Assembly (NCBI RefSeq): GCF_027595985.1
Contig: NC_073303.1
Span: 375,674,803 to 375,738,802, forward strand
Direction of reading: 5' to 3'
Origin: Sorex araneus
Taxonomy: Eukaryota > Chordata > Mammalia > Eulipotyphla > Soricidae
Length of the DNA: 64,000 nucleotides
The notes beneath the pieces are model-generated. The model did no database searches. It was not told the origin of the DNA and worked only from the letters and a program-made list of their open reading frames with translations. Shown one piece after another: positions 24,441 through 36,720 of this stretch. Positions within the stretch are counted from its first letter, which is position 1; each line of letters starts with the position of its first letter. The translations under genes and the position numbers were made by a program.

Positions 24441-24929
24441 AAAAGTTTTGAAAGACAAAAATAAAAGTAAAATGAAAACACTGGATTAGCTCAAACCAAC
24501 ACAAGGCCAGTATTTGGAAATGTTTCCATCTTACAAAACATTCATTATTTTAAAAACCATTTCCAGGGTTTAGGAGGAACAGAAGGAAGAAGTAATGAGT
24601 CCTCCGTTAAATAAAATGCCTTGTTACTTATTCACTTGTTTAATGAGCAACTGTTTCTCTAAAGATAATAAATACCTTGAGAAATAAACCAACACGCTGT
24701 CGGAGGACAGACAAAAGGGTCTCTAATCTAAGAGACATAATTAAATTTCTGCTGTTTTTCAGGTGAAAAACAATACATATCCAAATGTATCATCCAGGTT
24801 ACAAAGAGAAATAAGGTATGCTGTCCATTAGTAGGATGGATTAGGTGGTGGACGAACTAAAATATGAACTAAAATTCGCAGGATCTTTTTACTTAAGAAG
24901 GAAATTGTTCTTTATAGACTAAGAACATA

Positions 24930-25495
24930 CACACACACACACTCACACGCACACACGCACACACACACACATGCACACGTGCACACACTCACGGACATGC
25001 ACACGCACTCGCACACACTCACACACACACACATGCACACGTGCACACACTCACGGACATGCACACACACGCGCACACACTCACACACACATGCACACAT
25101 GCACACACTCACGGACATGCACACGCACGCGCACACACTCACACACACATGCACACACACGCGCACACACTCACACACACATGCACACGTGCACACACTC
25201 ACGGACATGCACACGCACGCGCACACACTCACACACACATGCACACGTGCACACACTCACGGACATGCACACGCATGCGCACACACACACATGCACACGT
25301 GCACACACTCACGGACATGCACACGCACGCACACACTCACACAGACACATGCACACATACACACACTACACACACACACCACGCACACACTCACGGTCAT
25401 GCACACACTCACGGACATGCACACACTCACGGACATGCACACGCACACACGCACACACATACACACACGAGCACACACGCGCACACACGCACTCA
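24930..25495 (+). repeat. CA-rich microsatellite with higher-order units
   Basis: About 565 bp of CA-based repeat. A compound unit of roughly 50-65 bp recurs about eight times, containing CATGCACACGTGCACACAC, CTCACGGACATGCACACGC and GCGCACACACTCAC. It includes many self-complementary GTGCAC, GCGC and CATG steps. Confidence 0.93.
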
Positions 25496-27529
25496 CGGTG
25501 TGTTTCTGAAAGTGTCATACTGGTAGCAAGTAGAATTTAGCGCAGCCTGATAAGAAACAAGACCAAGACACTAAGAAGCATTTCGAGAGCCAGTCCACTG
25601 GAGAGAGACTGTAAATGCTCCCAGCAGTCACACCGGAGGCTAATCCTTTGCTTTCCCGTGTGGCTGGTCACACCCGTCAGTGCTGGTGGGTGACGGGAGC
25701 TCCAGGTGCTTTTCCGGGCCCTGGGGTCTGCGTGCGGGTTCTCACACAGGAGGGTGTGTCAGTGTTCACTGGACGCCTTCCCGGGCCCACCAGCCTCTTG
25801 CTCATGGAATATAAGCATCACCCCACGGAAATCAGCGTGTCTGGCATCTCCCAGCACCTCTACTGAATATGGGCACGGTGTATCACTGGCCCACCCTGGA
25901 GAGCCCTAGGACACTCTCTGTCCGTCTCCCGCAGAGCGAGGGCCTTGCTCTCGGGACGATGATGCTGACCACTGCCTTTGTACTTAGAACAGGGGAAGGG
26001 GGTTAGACAGCTTACATCAGGGGAAACTTCCTCACCTTGGTATTTATTCTAGACTGTGAGAAATACCTGGGGAGGTGAATGCCAGGGCCCGGGGGCTCCA
26101 TCAGCTCAGGGTACCCGGGTGGGGAGAGGCAGAGACACCAGGGGCACCAGCCTTGCACGGATCCCCACGGGGTGTGACTCAATGGTCTGCAATGCACTGT
26201 CTGAAGCCCTTCAGTGTCTCTGGAAGTGCGGCCAAGGAGAGGAAAGTCCGTCCACAAGAGGCCGCACAGCAGAGCCCAGACGGCCGCTGCCTCGTGGCCT
26301 CTGACCTGCCTGGCTGCTTTCCGGAGCATTCTTTGCTCGGAGCAATTCCCTTCTATTCGCTGCTGGACCGCCAGCATCCGTGTCTCAGAACACGCATCAG
26401 TGTCACTTTCCTGCCAGGGCTGGGATCGATCAAGGGCCCAGAATGAGTCTTGGGGATCATTGACGCCCACCTGCTTATTTTCTAGAAGTTTCCGCAGAGA
26501 AAACCCCATGATTTGGGGAGCGTCCTGACCATAGAGGAAGGGGATGTTTCTCTTTTCGGCCAAGCATCGTGGTTGGCAAAGTTATTCCTAGTTGAGTTCC
26601 AGGCACCCATCCCCCCCTGAGGTGTCAACCTCCTCCCACCACTGGCCCCAGTTTCCCTCCCGTCCCAGCCCGCTCCCTTCACAGGCTCAGGCTTAGCTTT
26701 GGCTGCTGTCGTTTGGACCCACACTTGCGGTGCCACGTGGCTTCCATGTGCACAGTTACCTCACCTCAGCACCAGTGACGGGACCAGGGCCCCGTCTCTG
26801 ACTTCCTGCCCGCCTCTTCTTACTTCCGCCCGCCCTTTCCTTCCCTCCTTCTCCTTCCTTCTTAGGCTCTAGGGTCAGGGGCGGCCTAGGTCCCCGAGGC
26901 TCGGGGTCTTTAAGGAGAACCGGGAGCCCAGCCACTCGGGAAGGAGACGCACGCTGTGTGGGTCTGGCTCTGACTCATAACGGAGGCCACGATGCACGAC
27001 TCGAGCACCCACGCCCCACCGCACCCCCTCTGCAGAGGAAACGTTTCCCACAGGGTGACGGGGGCCCTGCAGGGATGGGGCGGGGGCAACTGCCGTCACT
27101 GAAAGTCTGGGGGAAAACCGACGCTCCCAGCAGCCGTCACAGCCTTGAGAGAAACGTGTCCGTCGCCGGCTGCTGTGGGCCTGACTCCAAGCAGCCCACC
27201 CCAGCCCGCCACGTGTCGTGGGAATAAAGACAGAACCTACCCCGAGAGGAAGCAGGACAGAGGCGGGCAGAGCTGGTGGAGAACCCGCTGGGCGCAGCCA
27301 GAGTCGGCCTTGCACCGTGCTCTCGCAGGAAAGGTCCAGGTACCTGGACAGAGCAGCGGGCGGCTGAGTCCTTGGACAGGGCCATGAACTGGTTGAGTCC
27401 AAGAGCTGACAGGCACCTCCAAAGTCCCCCCAGCTGTTACTCGAGCCCTGGGAACCCCATTATCATCCAGCGGTCGAGTTCATGCAGGGATATGAGTCCA
27501 GCATTGCCTTGTGTTCAGGGCATTTTATT

Positions 27530-27689
27530 TCCTGTCACACCCAGTGGGGCACGGGGGTTAATCCTGGCTTATGCACTCATGAATTACTCTTGGCAGTGCT
27601 CAGAGGACCATATGGGATGCTGGGAATCGAACCCGGGTGGGCCACATGCAAGGCAAAGGCCCTACCCGCTGTACTATCACTCCGGCCCC
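27530..27689 (-). mobile_element. SOR-type SINE
   Basis: Intact B box (minus strand) near 27630; the tail side at about 27530 lacks a long A run. Confidence 0.9.
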
Positions 27690-27874
27690 GTATTTCATTT
27701 TTTTTAAAACTAGATGGTCATAGTATTAATTTTATAGTATCAATGTATGAAATTATTGCACCTCACCCCAACAGTGTGTCTCTGACCCCCACCCCTGCCT
27801 CCACGTCACCTCTACTGTGATCTTCACTCCCTCCCATCCCCCACTGATTATAAATGTCAGATAGTTTGTGGTTG

Positions 27875-28040
27875 GGGGTTTTCAACCACACCTGGTGGTC
27901 CTCAGGGCTTTCTCCTGACCCTGTGCTCAGGGATCACACCTGGTAGGTGGTACTGAGCATCAATCCCCGGATGACTGAGTGCAAGGCTCAGTACAGTACT
28001 CAGGTACAGTACTCTGCCCACGGTACTCTCTCACAGCCCA
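27875..28040 (-). mobile_element. Diverged SINE
   Basis: Minus-strand body relics ACACCTGGTGGTCCTCAGGG and CTGTGCTCAGGGATCACACC, with a scrambled head region. Confidence 0.6.
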
Positions 28041-28958
28041 ATTTTTATTTGGAACCTTTGCACAGGATCCTTTCTTCCTTCTGCCATGCTGCCCAGGGAG
28101 ATTATTCTTGGACGAGCAGCTTCATTGTCCCCGGGTTCTTGGAAGCGTTGCCACGTCCACTCTCGCCCCACCAGCATCGTCCTCACCGCCAGCGCCGGCT
28201 GGCTTAGTGATGCACGGCTTTGCCCTGACCCAGTCCTGTCAAGCAATCCAAAGACCCAAGCTGGGGGTTCGGTCCTTCGTCCCCCGGATCTGGACAGCAG
28301 CGCTCCAGACGTTTGGCAGGCGAAAATGCTCACTGCCATGACCTGGTTGGTGCAGCCCGGACTACGCTGCCCGCCCGTCTTGCTGGGCAGACACGGCCTT
28401 GGGCTCCCCCGCTGCTGAGATGAGTCGGTCCCTGCAAGTGGCAGAGAGGATGGAGCCGGGAAGCTTGAAACCGGCCGTCAGAAAGCAACCGTCCTGCTGT
28501 GCCTTCTCTCCAGAGCTGCCTAAGCAACCCAAGACCGGCTCGGAAAGCTGCAGTCGTGAAAAGTTTCTGGAAGGTTCTATGTCATGCTGACATATGTTTC
28601 AAACACATGTTGAAATGTGTTTCCCGGCTCGGTCAAAAGTTCTGAGTTTCTTGTCTGGCCCAAATCAACGATGAGAACAGAGAACGGGGAGCAGGAAGCA
28701 GCCGGGAGAGTCCCTGGCAGCGTCAGACTCAGAGGCTACCTGGGCTCTCTGGGCGGCCCTGTCAGGAGTGAAACCGGAACTGGGAAACCGAGAAGGAAGC
28801 AGCCAGGACACTGTGGAGAGTGAGAACCTCAGGTCACTCTGCAGCTCCTACACGAAGGCCAGAGCTCAGTTCCCCCCTCGGTGGACGCGCCTTAAGAACA
28901 CAGTGGACTGAGGTCCCTGGGAAGTCGGGACCAGCCGGGAAACTGTTTATTCTGCTCG

Positions 28959-28981
28959 CACACACACACACACACACACAC
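28959..28981 (+). repeat. Short (CA)n microsatellite
   Basis: Eleven CA dinucleotides. Confidence 0.9.
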
Positions 28982-29149
28982 GCTGCTAGAGGTCGTGCCG
29001 TAAAGAACCTACGACGGCTCTCCACGTGGACTCTGATACTCGGAAACGTCTGCAGGAGAGAGACTATGGAAAACCCTTACAACTGCTTGCAAACTGTCCC
29101 ATTTTAAACGTACTGCCGCAGCCCATTTCAACGTCCTGCTTATTATCTG

Positions 29150-30350
29150 GGCTTCATTATGTATGTGTGAGTGTACACATGTGGGGGTGAGTGTGTGCAC
29201 ATGTGTGCATGTGTGTCTCAGTCTATAGTGTGAGTGTGAGTGTGTCTGTGTGAATGTATGTGAGGGAGTGTGTATGCATGTGGATGAGTGTGTGTGCATG
29301 TGTGTGTCTGTGTGAATGTAAATGTGTCTGTGTGTATGCATGTGTGTGTCTATGAATATACATATGAGTGTAGGAGGCATTAATGTGGGTGAATGTGAGT
29401 GTGTGCATGTGTTTGCATGTCTGTGTGCCTATGTAAGTGAGGGTGCATGCATGTGACTGTCTAATGTGTGTTTTTTGAGTATTGGTGTATAAGTTTGTGA
29501 ATGCATGTAAGACTGTGAGTGTGTGCATGTGTGTGAGAGTGGGTATAGGCATGAAACAGTGTTTGTGAATACATGTTTGTGTTGTGTGTGTTTGTGAATG
29601 TATGAGTATGTGTGAATACCGATATTGTGTGAAAATGTGTGTGGCTGTGTTTTTGTGAGTGTGTGTGCATGTGTGTGTGAATACATGTTCTTGCATTGTA
29701 TGAGAGTATGTACATATGTGTGTAGCTATAGGTATGCATGTGTGTGTCTGGGAAAACATGCTCTTACATTGTGAGTGTATGCATGTGTGAGTGTGTGTGT
29801 GACTATGTGTGTTCATGTGTGTGTCTGTGAAAATATGTGTGAGTATGTGAATACATGTTCTTGCATTGTGTATGCATGTGTGTGGCTATATGTATATATG
29901 TGTATGACTACATGTTCTTGCATTGTGTGAGAGTATGTGCATATGTGTGTAGCAATATATATGCGTGTATGTGTGAATACATGTTCTTGCATTGTGTATG
30001 CATGTGTGTGGCTATATGTATATATGTGTATGACTACATGTTCTTGCATTGTGTGAGAGTATGTGCATATGTGTGTAGCAATATATATGCATGTATGTGT
30101 GAATACATGTTCTTGCCTTGTGTGAGAGTGTGTGCATACATGTGTGGCAATGTGCATGCATGTATGTGTGAATGCATGTTCTTGCATCGTGTGACAGTGT
30201 GTGCATATGTGTGTGGCAATGTTTACACATGTGGATGTGTGAATACATGTTCTTGCACTGCGTTAGAATGTGTACATGTGTGTGGTTATGTGTCTGCACG
30301 TGTGTGAGTGTATGTGAATGCATGTTCTTGCATTGCGTGAGTGTGTGTGC
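29150..30350 (+). repeat. TG-rich array with 126-bp higher-order repeats
   Basis: About 1.2 kb of TGTG-based sequence. Between about 29849 and 30110, the block starting GAATACATGTTCTTGC recurs at 29849, 29975 and 30101, exactly 126 bp apart. Each period holds two ACATGTTCTTGCATTGTG blocks. Looser units occur on both sides. Open frames rich in Cys-Val or Thr-His across it are artefacts. Confidence 0.93.
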
Positions 30351-31065
30351 TGTCAGGGATGGAGCCTGAGGGTTCTGCTCCACTCTCTTCCCCCCCGCTC
30401 TCCTCTCCGCCCCTCTGCCCCCACATGCGTCCTTCTGAGGGCCAGTGGCCACCCTCAGCACAGCTACTTAACTCACAGTGTCTTCTCCAGGGAGAACAAC
30501 ACAGAGAAAGCCTAGACTGAGAAATAGAAACACCAGCAAGGGCAAGTGAGAGCTCAGGAGAGAGCAGGGCAGACGCCCGCCCCTCCCCAGGCCCCCTGCA
30601 GCCGAGCTGTGCCTGCAGAGAGCCCCCACCCGGCCCGCACCTGTCTCTGGAGGGAAGGCAGTGCTGGCACCTGGCTCCCTCCCTCCCCCTGCACTTGAAG
30701 ACAGAACAAAATCAGTGCTGGAAGTATGCAAACATCTTAAAAATAGAGTCTCGGCTCTGATTGCAGGACACACCTGGGGCCTCGAAAGGCGCGTCCAGCT
30801 GGGCCTGTTGGCCCAGAGAAACTGCACGCTGATCAATAGCAGGAGCTGGCTCCATCTGAAACTAGTCGGGAGCTTTCTTTGCAGGTGAGAAGGCTCTGCC
30901 TTGCACACCATTCCCAAAGCAAGGCTCCCGCAGTGCTTCTGCCCCCCCAGAGCCCGCCTCTCTTCCTCAGAGTCCCCATAAAGCCCCCCTCCATAAGGAA
31001 CCGATCCTGAAGTTAACTTCTAAGATATACTGACACCTATTTTTTGCTATAAATTCTAGTCTACG

Positions 31066-31232
31066 GGGGTCGGAAAGACAGTGCAGCAGGTGAGGCACTT
31101 GTCTTGTGCACGGCCGATCCAGGTTCCATCCCAGGTACCCCATATGGTCCCCTGAGCACCACCGGGAGTGGTCCCTGAGTGCAAAGGCAGGAGTAAGCCC
31201 TGAGCACCACTGGCTATGGCCCCCAATCAATC
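31066..31232 (+). mobile_element. SOR-related SINE
   Basis: GGTCGGAAAGACAGTGCAGC head, GGTTCCATCCC B box, TGGCTATGGCCCCC end with a CAATCAAT tail; an older subfamily. Confidence 0.85.
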
Positions 31233-31309
31233 AATCGATCGATCAATTGGTTGCCTTTTCACCCCCAACACTCCGCAAGGCTCTTTAAAACTCTGCTGCA
31301 TCTTCGTGC

Positions 31310-31603
31310 GGAAAGTAGACTATGGACCAAACACGATGGCCACTTAGTACCTGTACTGCGAACTGTAACACCCAAAAGGAGAGAGAGAGAAAGAGGGAAT
31401 GTGCCTGCCACGGAGGGAGCATTGGTGGCGGAGAATGTGCACGGATGGAGGGATGGGCACGGATGGAGGGATGGGCACGGATGGAGGGATGGGCACGGAC
31501 GGAGGGATGGGTACTCAAGCATTGCTTGACTGAAACGCAATCATGAAAGTTTGTAAGTCTATCTGTATCTCACGGTGATTCATTAAATTAAAAAAAAAAA
31601 AAG
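31310..31603 (+). mobile_element. L1 3' end with an internal 18-bp tandem repeat
   Basis: Starts at GACTATGGACCAAACACGAT and ends ATCTCACGGTGATTCATTAA plus A-rich tail. The usual single GGATGGAGGGATGGG block is expanded into four 18-bp units at 31441-31512. Confidence 0.8.
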
Positions 31604-31714
31604 TAGAAAGGACCCCAGCTGCCCTCCCCGTGCCCGCGCCCTCAAACCCGGAGCCCTCCCCGCCTCTGCTTCCCGGGCCTCCGACCCTCGAGTCCGTGCG
31701 CACCATTCTTTGCC

Positions 31715-31890
31715 TCCCATCCCAGGTGGCACAGTGGGTAGGGCATTTTCCTTGCACGCAGCTAACCCGGGTTCAATTGCCAGCATCTCATATGGTCCCC
31801 TGAGCACCACCAGGGGTAATTCCTGAGTGCAGAGCCAGGAGTGACCCCTGTGCATCGCCGGGTGTGACCCAAAAAGCAAAAAAAAAAAGT
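31715..31890 (+). mobile_element. SOR-type SINE
   Basis: The 5' end of the head is damaged (CAGGTGGCACAGTGGGTAGG). Body and AAAAAGCAAAAAAAAAA tail are intact. Confidence 0.9.
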
Positions 31891-31924
31891 GTGTGACCCC
31901 CCCAGCCGGCACCCCACCCACTTC

Positions 31925-31970
31925 GCGATAGTGGGCGTGGCCTCCGCATAAGTGGGCGTGGCCTTTTGGG
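31925..31970 (+). promoter_or_regulatory. Tandem GT-box (KLF/SP-type) pair
   Basis: AGTGGGCGTGGCCT occurs twice about 24 bp apart, giving two GGGCGTGGC boxes on the plus strand. They lie just before the 5' region of the L1 relic at 31990 and could belong to its promoter. No function is shown. Confidence 0.4.
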
Positions 31971-31989
31971 GGTGGGTGGCCAGTCATGA

Positions 31990-33060
31990 GGCTGCAGTTA
32001 TTTTCCCCTTTCCTGGCCTTCTGGACTCACGTCTTCATCTCCTTCCCCTAATATCCTGGCCATCACAAACACACTAGGCCAACAGTCCAGTAGCCTATTC
32101 CTGTCACACTATAATACTGGCATCACAAGAAGCTCTACAAGTGTAGGATTAAGGAACACACTCTCCGAAGCTTCACTAGAGACCTCGCCTGAGCCGCTGA
32201 GGAGCACCTGAGAGGAAGGGGAACTCTAGAAGGGGGGAAAGGTGAGCACCATCAACCGAGTTCATCCAGAACCCTTTCTCGCAAATAGAGGGGAAGGCTG
32301 GTAGCGAACTGGAGGGTCCCACCACCAAACTACCTCAAAAACATGAAGAAACAGCGAAAACCCCCACCACAAGGAGAAGGTGATGGAAAGAGTCCAGGTG
32401 CCTCAACAAGCGTTACCCCCAAATACAATCTCTCCGATAAAGAATTCAGAGATGAAGTGTTGAAAATGTTCAATAAACCCAAAGAAATGTTTCAACAGAC
32501 ATCCAGTAAATTTAAGGAGGACATGAAAGAAACAATTGAACGGGTAGCCAAGAAAATACAGGAAGAAAGGAGAGCAGAAAATTTTTTAAAAGCTACTTAT
32601 TTTAAGTGCCACAGAAAAAGAATTTCATAAATGAAATTAAAAATGCAATGGGTGCCCTCAATAGTTTTGCATCTTTCCATCTTCTAATGCACCTTCCTTT
32701 GATGGCTCGTTGGTGAAGTCTAAATTTGGACCAGTTACCGGATTATTTCATTGTCTTTACCTGCAAAATCAAGGCTGTCTCCAAGGCACAGTGTAGTGGG
32801 GTTTAAATGAGAAGACCTGGATGAAATACAGGTGAAATCCTCCATCATAATAAAGTCTACAAGGAAAAATCTGTGTATGGAATTGTCTTAAATGGATTAA
32901 AACATCAGGACGACTCAACTAATTAATATGTGTGCACCAGTATTGGAGAAGACAAGTATGTTAGACAAATTCTCACATCCGAGTGAAAGGATAGCTAACA
33001 AAAAATCACTGTAGAAAATTCTAATGCCCCATTTTCAGCAATGGATAGATCTTTTGAAGT
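31990..33060 (+). mobile_element. Decayed L1: 5' UTR, start of ORF1, fragment of ORF2
   Basis: An ATG at 32343 opens an L1 ORF1-like reading frame: a basic start (MKKQRKPP), LSDKEFRDEVLKMFN, then a coiled-coil-like stretch with VAKKIQEERR. After a frameshift near 32585 it continues as NEIKNAMGALNSF to about 32675. Further on, about 32895-33050 resembles the L1 ORF2 endonuclease domain (INMCAP, KYVRQILTS, NAPFSAMDRS), with in-frame stops. The RNA-binding half of ORF1 and the start of ORF2 are missing. It is a dead element. Confidence 0.75.
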
Positions 33061-33597
33061 TCTTCATCGCTCACCCTCTTTCAGCTCTTCCAATTTATTG
33101 TACAAATGAGGATTTCTGGATTCTAAGTACATCTTCTTTGCTAAGTAGATCATCCATTTCCCCTTAACATTATACACACATATTATTTATAGATCCTGAT
33201 AAGTTGCTAATAAAGTGAATAAAGAAAATTAAATATATCTTACATGAAATCTGAAATAGAGCCACTATATATTTTTTAAAATTCACTCTCATTCTGAGTT
33301 TGAACAAAATGAAGCTCACCACCCCTTCTGAGTGAAATATACTCACTGTTCTGCTAACACAAACCTTAAAATACAAAAACAAAACTAAAAAAACAGTTTA
33401 CTATCATGACGAATTCAAACTGCACAGAGGGTTGCATGTGTTCTCTAGCTAATAATCTCACCATTATGTATGCAAAACCCACGAAGCAAAGATCAATCTT
33501 CCCCACCCTTAAAAAAAATAAGAAGAAAAATGAATAATGCTGATAAAATAGGAAAATATTGCCAAAGTGATATATGATGTTTAAAATCCTACCTCCA

Positions 33598-33775
33598 GGG
33601 GGTCAGAAAAATAGTACAGCGGGTAAGGCACCTGCCTTGTATGAGGCAAACCTGGGTTCGATCCCAAGCTTCCCATATGGTCCCCTGAGCCTGCCAGGAG
33701 TGATTCTTGAGTGCAGGACCAGGAATGAGCCCTTAGCACCGCTGAATGCAGCCCAACCTCCCCCCACCCCACTAA
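33598..33775 (+). mobile_element. SOR-related SINE
   Basis: GGGGTCAGAAAAATAGTACA head, CTGGGTTCGATCCC B box, TGAATGCAGCCC end. Confidence 0.85.
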
Positions 33776-34081
33776 ATCCCACCTTAATGTGGCAACCACA
33801 ATTGCTATCTTTATGAGTGTGCAACAATTTGGCTCCATCGAGTCTAAACTTTCAGAAGAGGTTGAGCTCTTTGCTTTCAATAGAACTTGTATATATGTAA
33901 AACATACTATATGATTGCATATGATATGTAAGATATAATACATTAGTGATTCCTAGAGTCCCATAGTAATACTAATGTTGTAATGCTAATGTAATCACAC
34001 TAATGTTTTCACATCATAGATTTCTTTTGTGGTGAGAGTATCTAAAAATCTAATCATGCATTTGCTACAAAATTATCAACT

Positions 34082-34235
34082 GGGGCCAGGGAAATAACCT
34101 AGCAGTTAAGGCCTTGGATGCAAAGACCTGGGTTCCATTCCCAGGCATGACCTGAGTGTAGAACCAGAAGTAAACCTGGACACAGCCGGCTGTGGCCCAA
34201 GACAAAATATAATAATAATTAATTAATTAGATTCT
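34082..34235 (+). mobile_element. Short, diverged SINE
   Basis: GGGGCCAGGGAAATAACCTA head, GGGTTCCATTCCC B box. The middle of the body is deleted and the tail is AATAATAATTAATTAATT. Confidence 0.8.
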
Positions 34236-34338
34236 AAACTAAATAAGGCCATCAAATTTTACTTTAAATCTGTAGGTTAATGTATTCTATATAAGTGCAA
34301 TTTTGTACCCATTAACCAAAAAAGGACTCCCCAGTTTT

Positions 34339-34533
34339 TTCTTTTTTTTTTTTTTTTGCTTTTTGGGTCACACTCAGTGATGCACAGGTGCACAGGGGTG
34401 ACTCCTGGCTTTGCACTCAGGAATTACTCCTGGCGGTGCTCGGGGGACCATATGGGATGCCGGGAATCGAACCTGGGCCAGCCGCATGCAAGGCATACAC
34501 CCTCCCTGCTGTGCTATCTCTCCAGCCCCGGAT
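34339..34533 (-). mobile_element. SOR-type SINE
   Basis: 11-bp TSD TCCCCAGTTTT at 34328-34338 and 34534-34544. The body has a small GTGCACAGG duplication. Confidence 0.95.
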
Positions 34534-34589
34534 TCCCCAGTTTTCTATCCCGTGCCCTGTAACCACTGTTCTCCCTGTGTTTGGTTGTT

Positions 34590-36720
34590 CTTCCGCAGAA
34601 ACTGGGACAGCTGCTCTGCATGCAGCGAGCCCATCAGCTCCGTTTTCCAACTGTGTGTGCTCACTTTGCACCTCTGTGACATATGTTGGTGATTCCCTGT
34701 TTCCCGCCCTCTCATCATTGTCATGATTATGGTACATGTCATGGAGCTCTATAACCTGTGATCGATGATCTCTGATGTTCCTGCTCCAGTTGTTCGGGCA
34801 GATCATGGACCACCCCAGTGAGGACCTTGTGTGTGCTCCAACAGCTCTCTCCACCCCAGCATCCTCCAGCTCCCCCCACCCAGCCCCCCGATTCCCTGAG
34901 ACACAGCAATATTGAAATTAGGTCCGCTAATAACCTAACAAAAAGACTGCTCGCTCTGTGGTCCAGTGAAATAGAGTTTCTAACATTAAATTGAAAGATC
35001 AAATAGCTAAGCTTAGTGAAAAAGACATCTTGGAAGACAAGACGGGCCCAGAGCTAAACCTCTAGTGCCAGTCGCACATGAATACAAAGGAAAGATGTTG
35101 AGGGAAATTAAAAGTGCTACTCGGTAAACACAGAACTGATCTTTTTTTAAAAAAAAATAAAAGCAAAACACACTTATAATGGAGAAAATGTGAGTGAATC
35201 AAGCGGGCCCCAAGACAAGCCTCATCCAAGGTAAGGACCGAGGGCTCTTTGATTCTGTGAAAGCAGAGAACTGAGAATGCTGTGGAAGAAAAGTCTGACG
35301 CTCACAGATTGTTTCGTGAGGTTAAGGGAAGAAACATCTCTAGAAAAGAAGAGTGTGAGGTGAGCTACAGGAACTGAGGTCGCAACTGCAGCAAGTTATC
35401 CGAGAGATCAAGCATAGATTATTGATGGAGGTGGCTACACTACATGATTGGTCTGTTCAGTATTATTTTTACGCTTAAAGGTAACACCCAGTGGGAGTTG
35501 AGAGCCAAATATTTCACCTGGCAGTGTTCTGGCGCTGCTTGGTGCCAGGGACGGAAGCCAGCATCTTACACATGCAAAGACACGTGCCAGCAACTCCAGA
35601 GCTGCATCTCTGATAAACAACAGATTTCCACTATAGACGAACAGCCACCTTAGACTCTCATGGTTTCAAAGCAGAAGTCAGTGACTGATTTCCTCGTCAG
35701 CGACTACGGAAACAGGTGACTTGCAGTTAAAGCCAATGCTTAACTGACATTCTGATCATCTCAGGACCTTTAAGGATGAAACGAAGTAAACCCGTGCTCT
35801 GCCAATGAAATCACACAACCATTCTTAAATAAATGGTTAAATATGTCTATAACACGGTTTATTGAACATTTTTATTCTACTCTTGAGACCAACTTCTCAG
35901 GAAATAAAAGAAAAATTACAAAATATTACTGTTCAATAAATAGTGCACCTGGTCATCCAAAAGTGCTGATGGAGTTATATGGAAAAATTAATATTTTGTA
36001 AGTTCTAACAAAACACCTATTTATGCAGTCTATGGTTAATAAATTATTTTGGCTTTCAATACTTATTTATAAAATACATTTCTTAAGGTTATGTTTGCCA
36101 TGGATAATGATTATTATGATGGATTGGGGAAAGTCACTAGAAAACATTAGGGAAATAATACACTATTGTAGATGCCATTAAGAATGGTTTTGAAAATGCT
36201 GAGAACTTGTTGAAATGACCAAGAAAAAAAGGATTTAGAATACTATCTAAACATTGTTGATTATGCAGGAGCAGAAGTTGAGAGCATTGATTGACCCCAA
36301 TTTGAATAAATTTCTTCTCTGGATAAAGCTCTACCAAGCAGTGTGGCATACTCAAGAGAAATAAATATTTCATGAAAGGAAAAGTCAATTGACGTGGTAT
36401 ACTTCACTGTGGTCCTATTTAACAGACCGAAACAGTCTCCCACCCTTGAGCAACCAACATCCTCACCATGAGTAGCTGTCAATATCAAGACAAGACCCTC
36501 CTCCAGCAAAGGGACTCACTGAAGACTCTGATGCTAGCATCTTTTAGATATAATGCCAAGGTACATTTAATATACCATGACATAGAATAAACAGGATGTT
36601 TATATGCACTGGGAAACTAATAGTTTCATTTGATTTGCCTTATTTCAGTATGCATTTCATAGTGATGGTCTAAAACTGAACCTGTACGAGCTCCCAAATG
36701 ACTGTTCATCGCTAGGGTAA
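34590..36720 (+). mobile_element. Tigger1-like DNA transposon, nearly full length, dead
   Basis: The sequence follows the Tigger1 (TcMar-Tigger, pogo-related) consensus as I recall it almost end to end. Landmarks: AACTGTGTGTGCTCACTT near 34650, CCCTGAGACACAGCAATATT near 34890, GGAAATTAAAAGTGCTACTC near 35105, GCAGCAAGTTATCC near 35390, GCACCTGGTCATCC near 35945, GATGCCATTAAGAATG near 36172, and TTTATATGCACTGGGAAAC near 36600, next to the 3' terminal repeat. The transposase frame is broken by many stops and indels. The 5' terminal repeat was not seen. An old SINE interrupts it at about 35460-35615. Confidence 0.85.
35460..35615 (-). mobile_element. Old SINE nested in the Tigger1 copy
   Basis: The Tigger1 match breaks after GGTGGCTACAC and resumes at AACAGATTTCCACTATAGAC. 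Between them are relics of the SINE body (CACCTGGCAGTGTTCTGGCG) and head (TGCAAAGACACGTGCCAGCA) in minus orientation. Confidence 0.6.

Noticed and set aside
24971-25540. Histidine/threonine-rich proteins from the CA arrays (also at 7113-7657 and 29223-30461)
   Set aside because: These are simple-repeat translations in all frames.
32343-32630. New coiled-coil gene of 95 codons
   Set aside because: It matches the N-terminal part of L1 ORF1, with the frame continuing after a frameshift.
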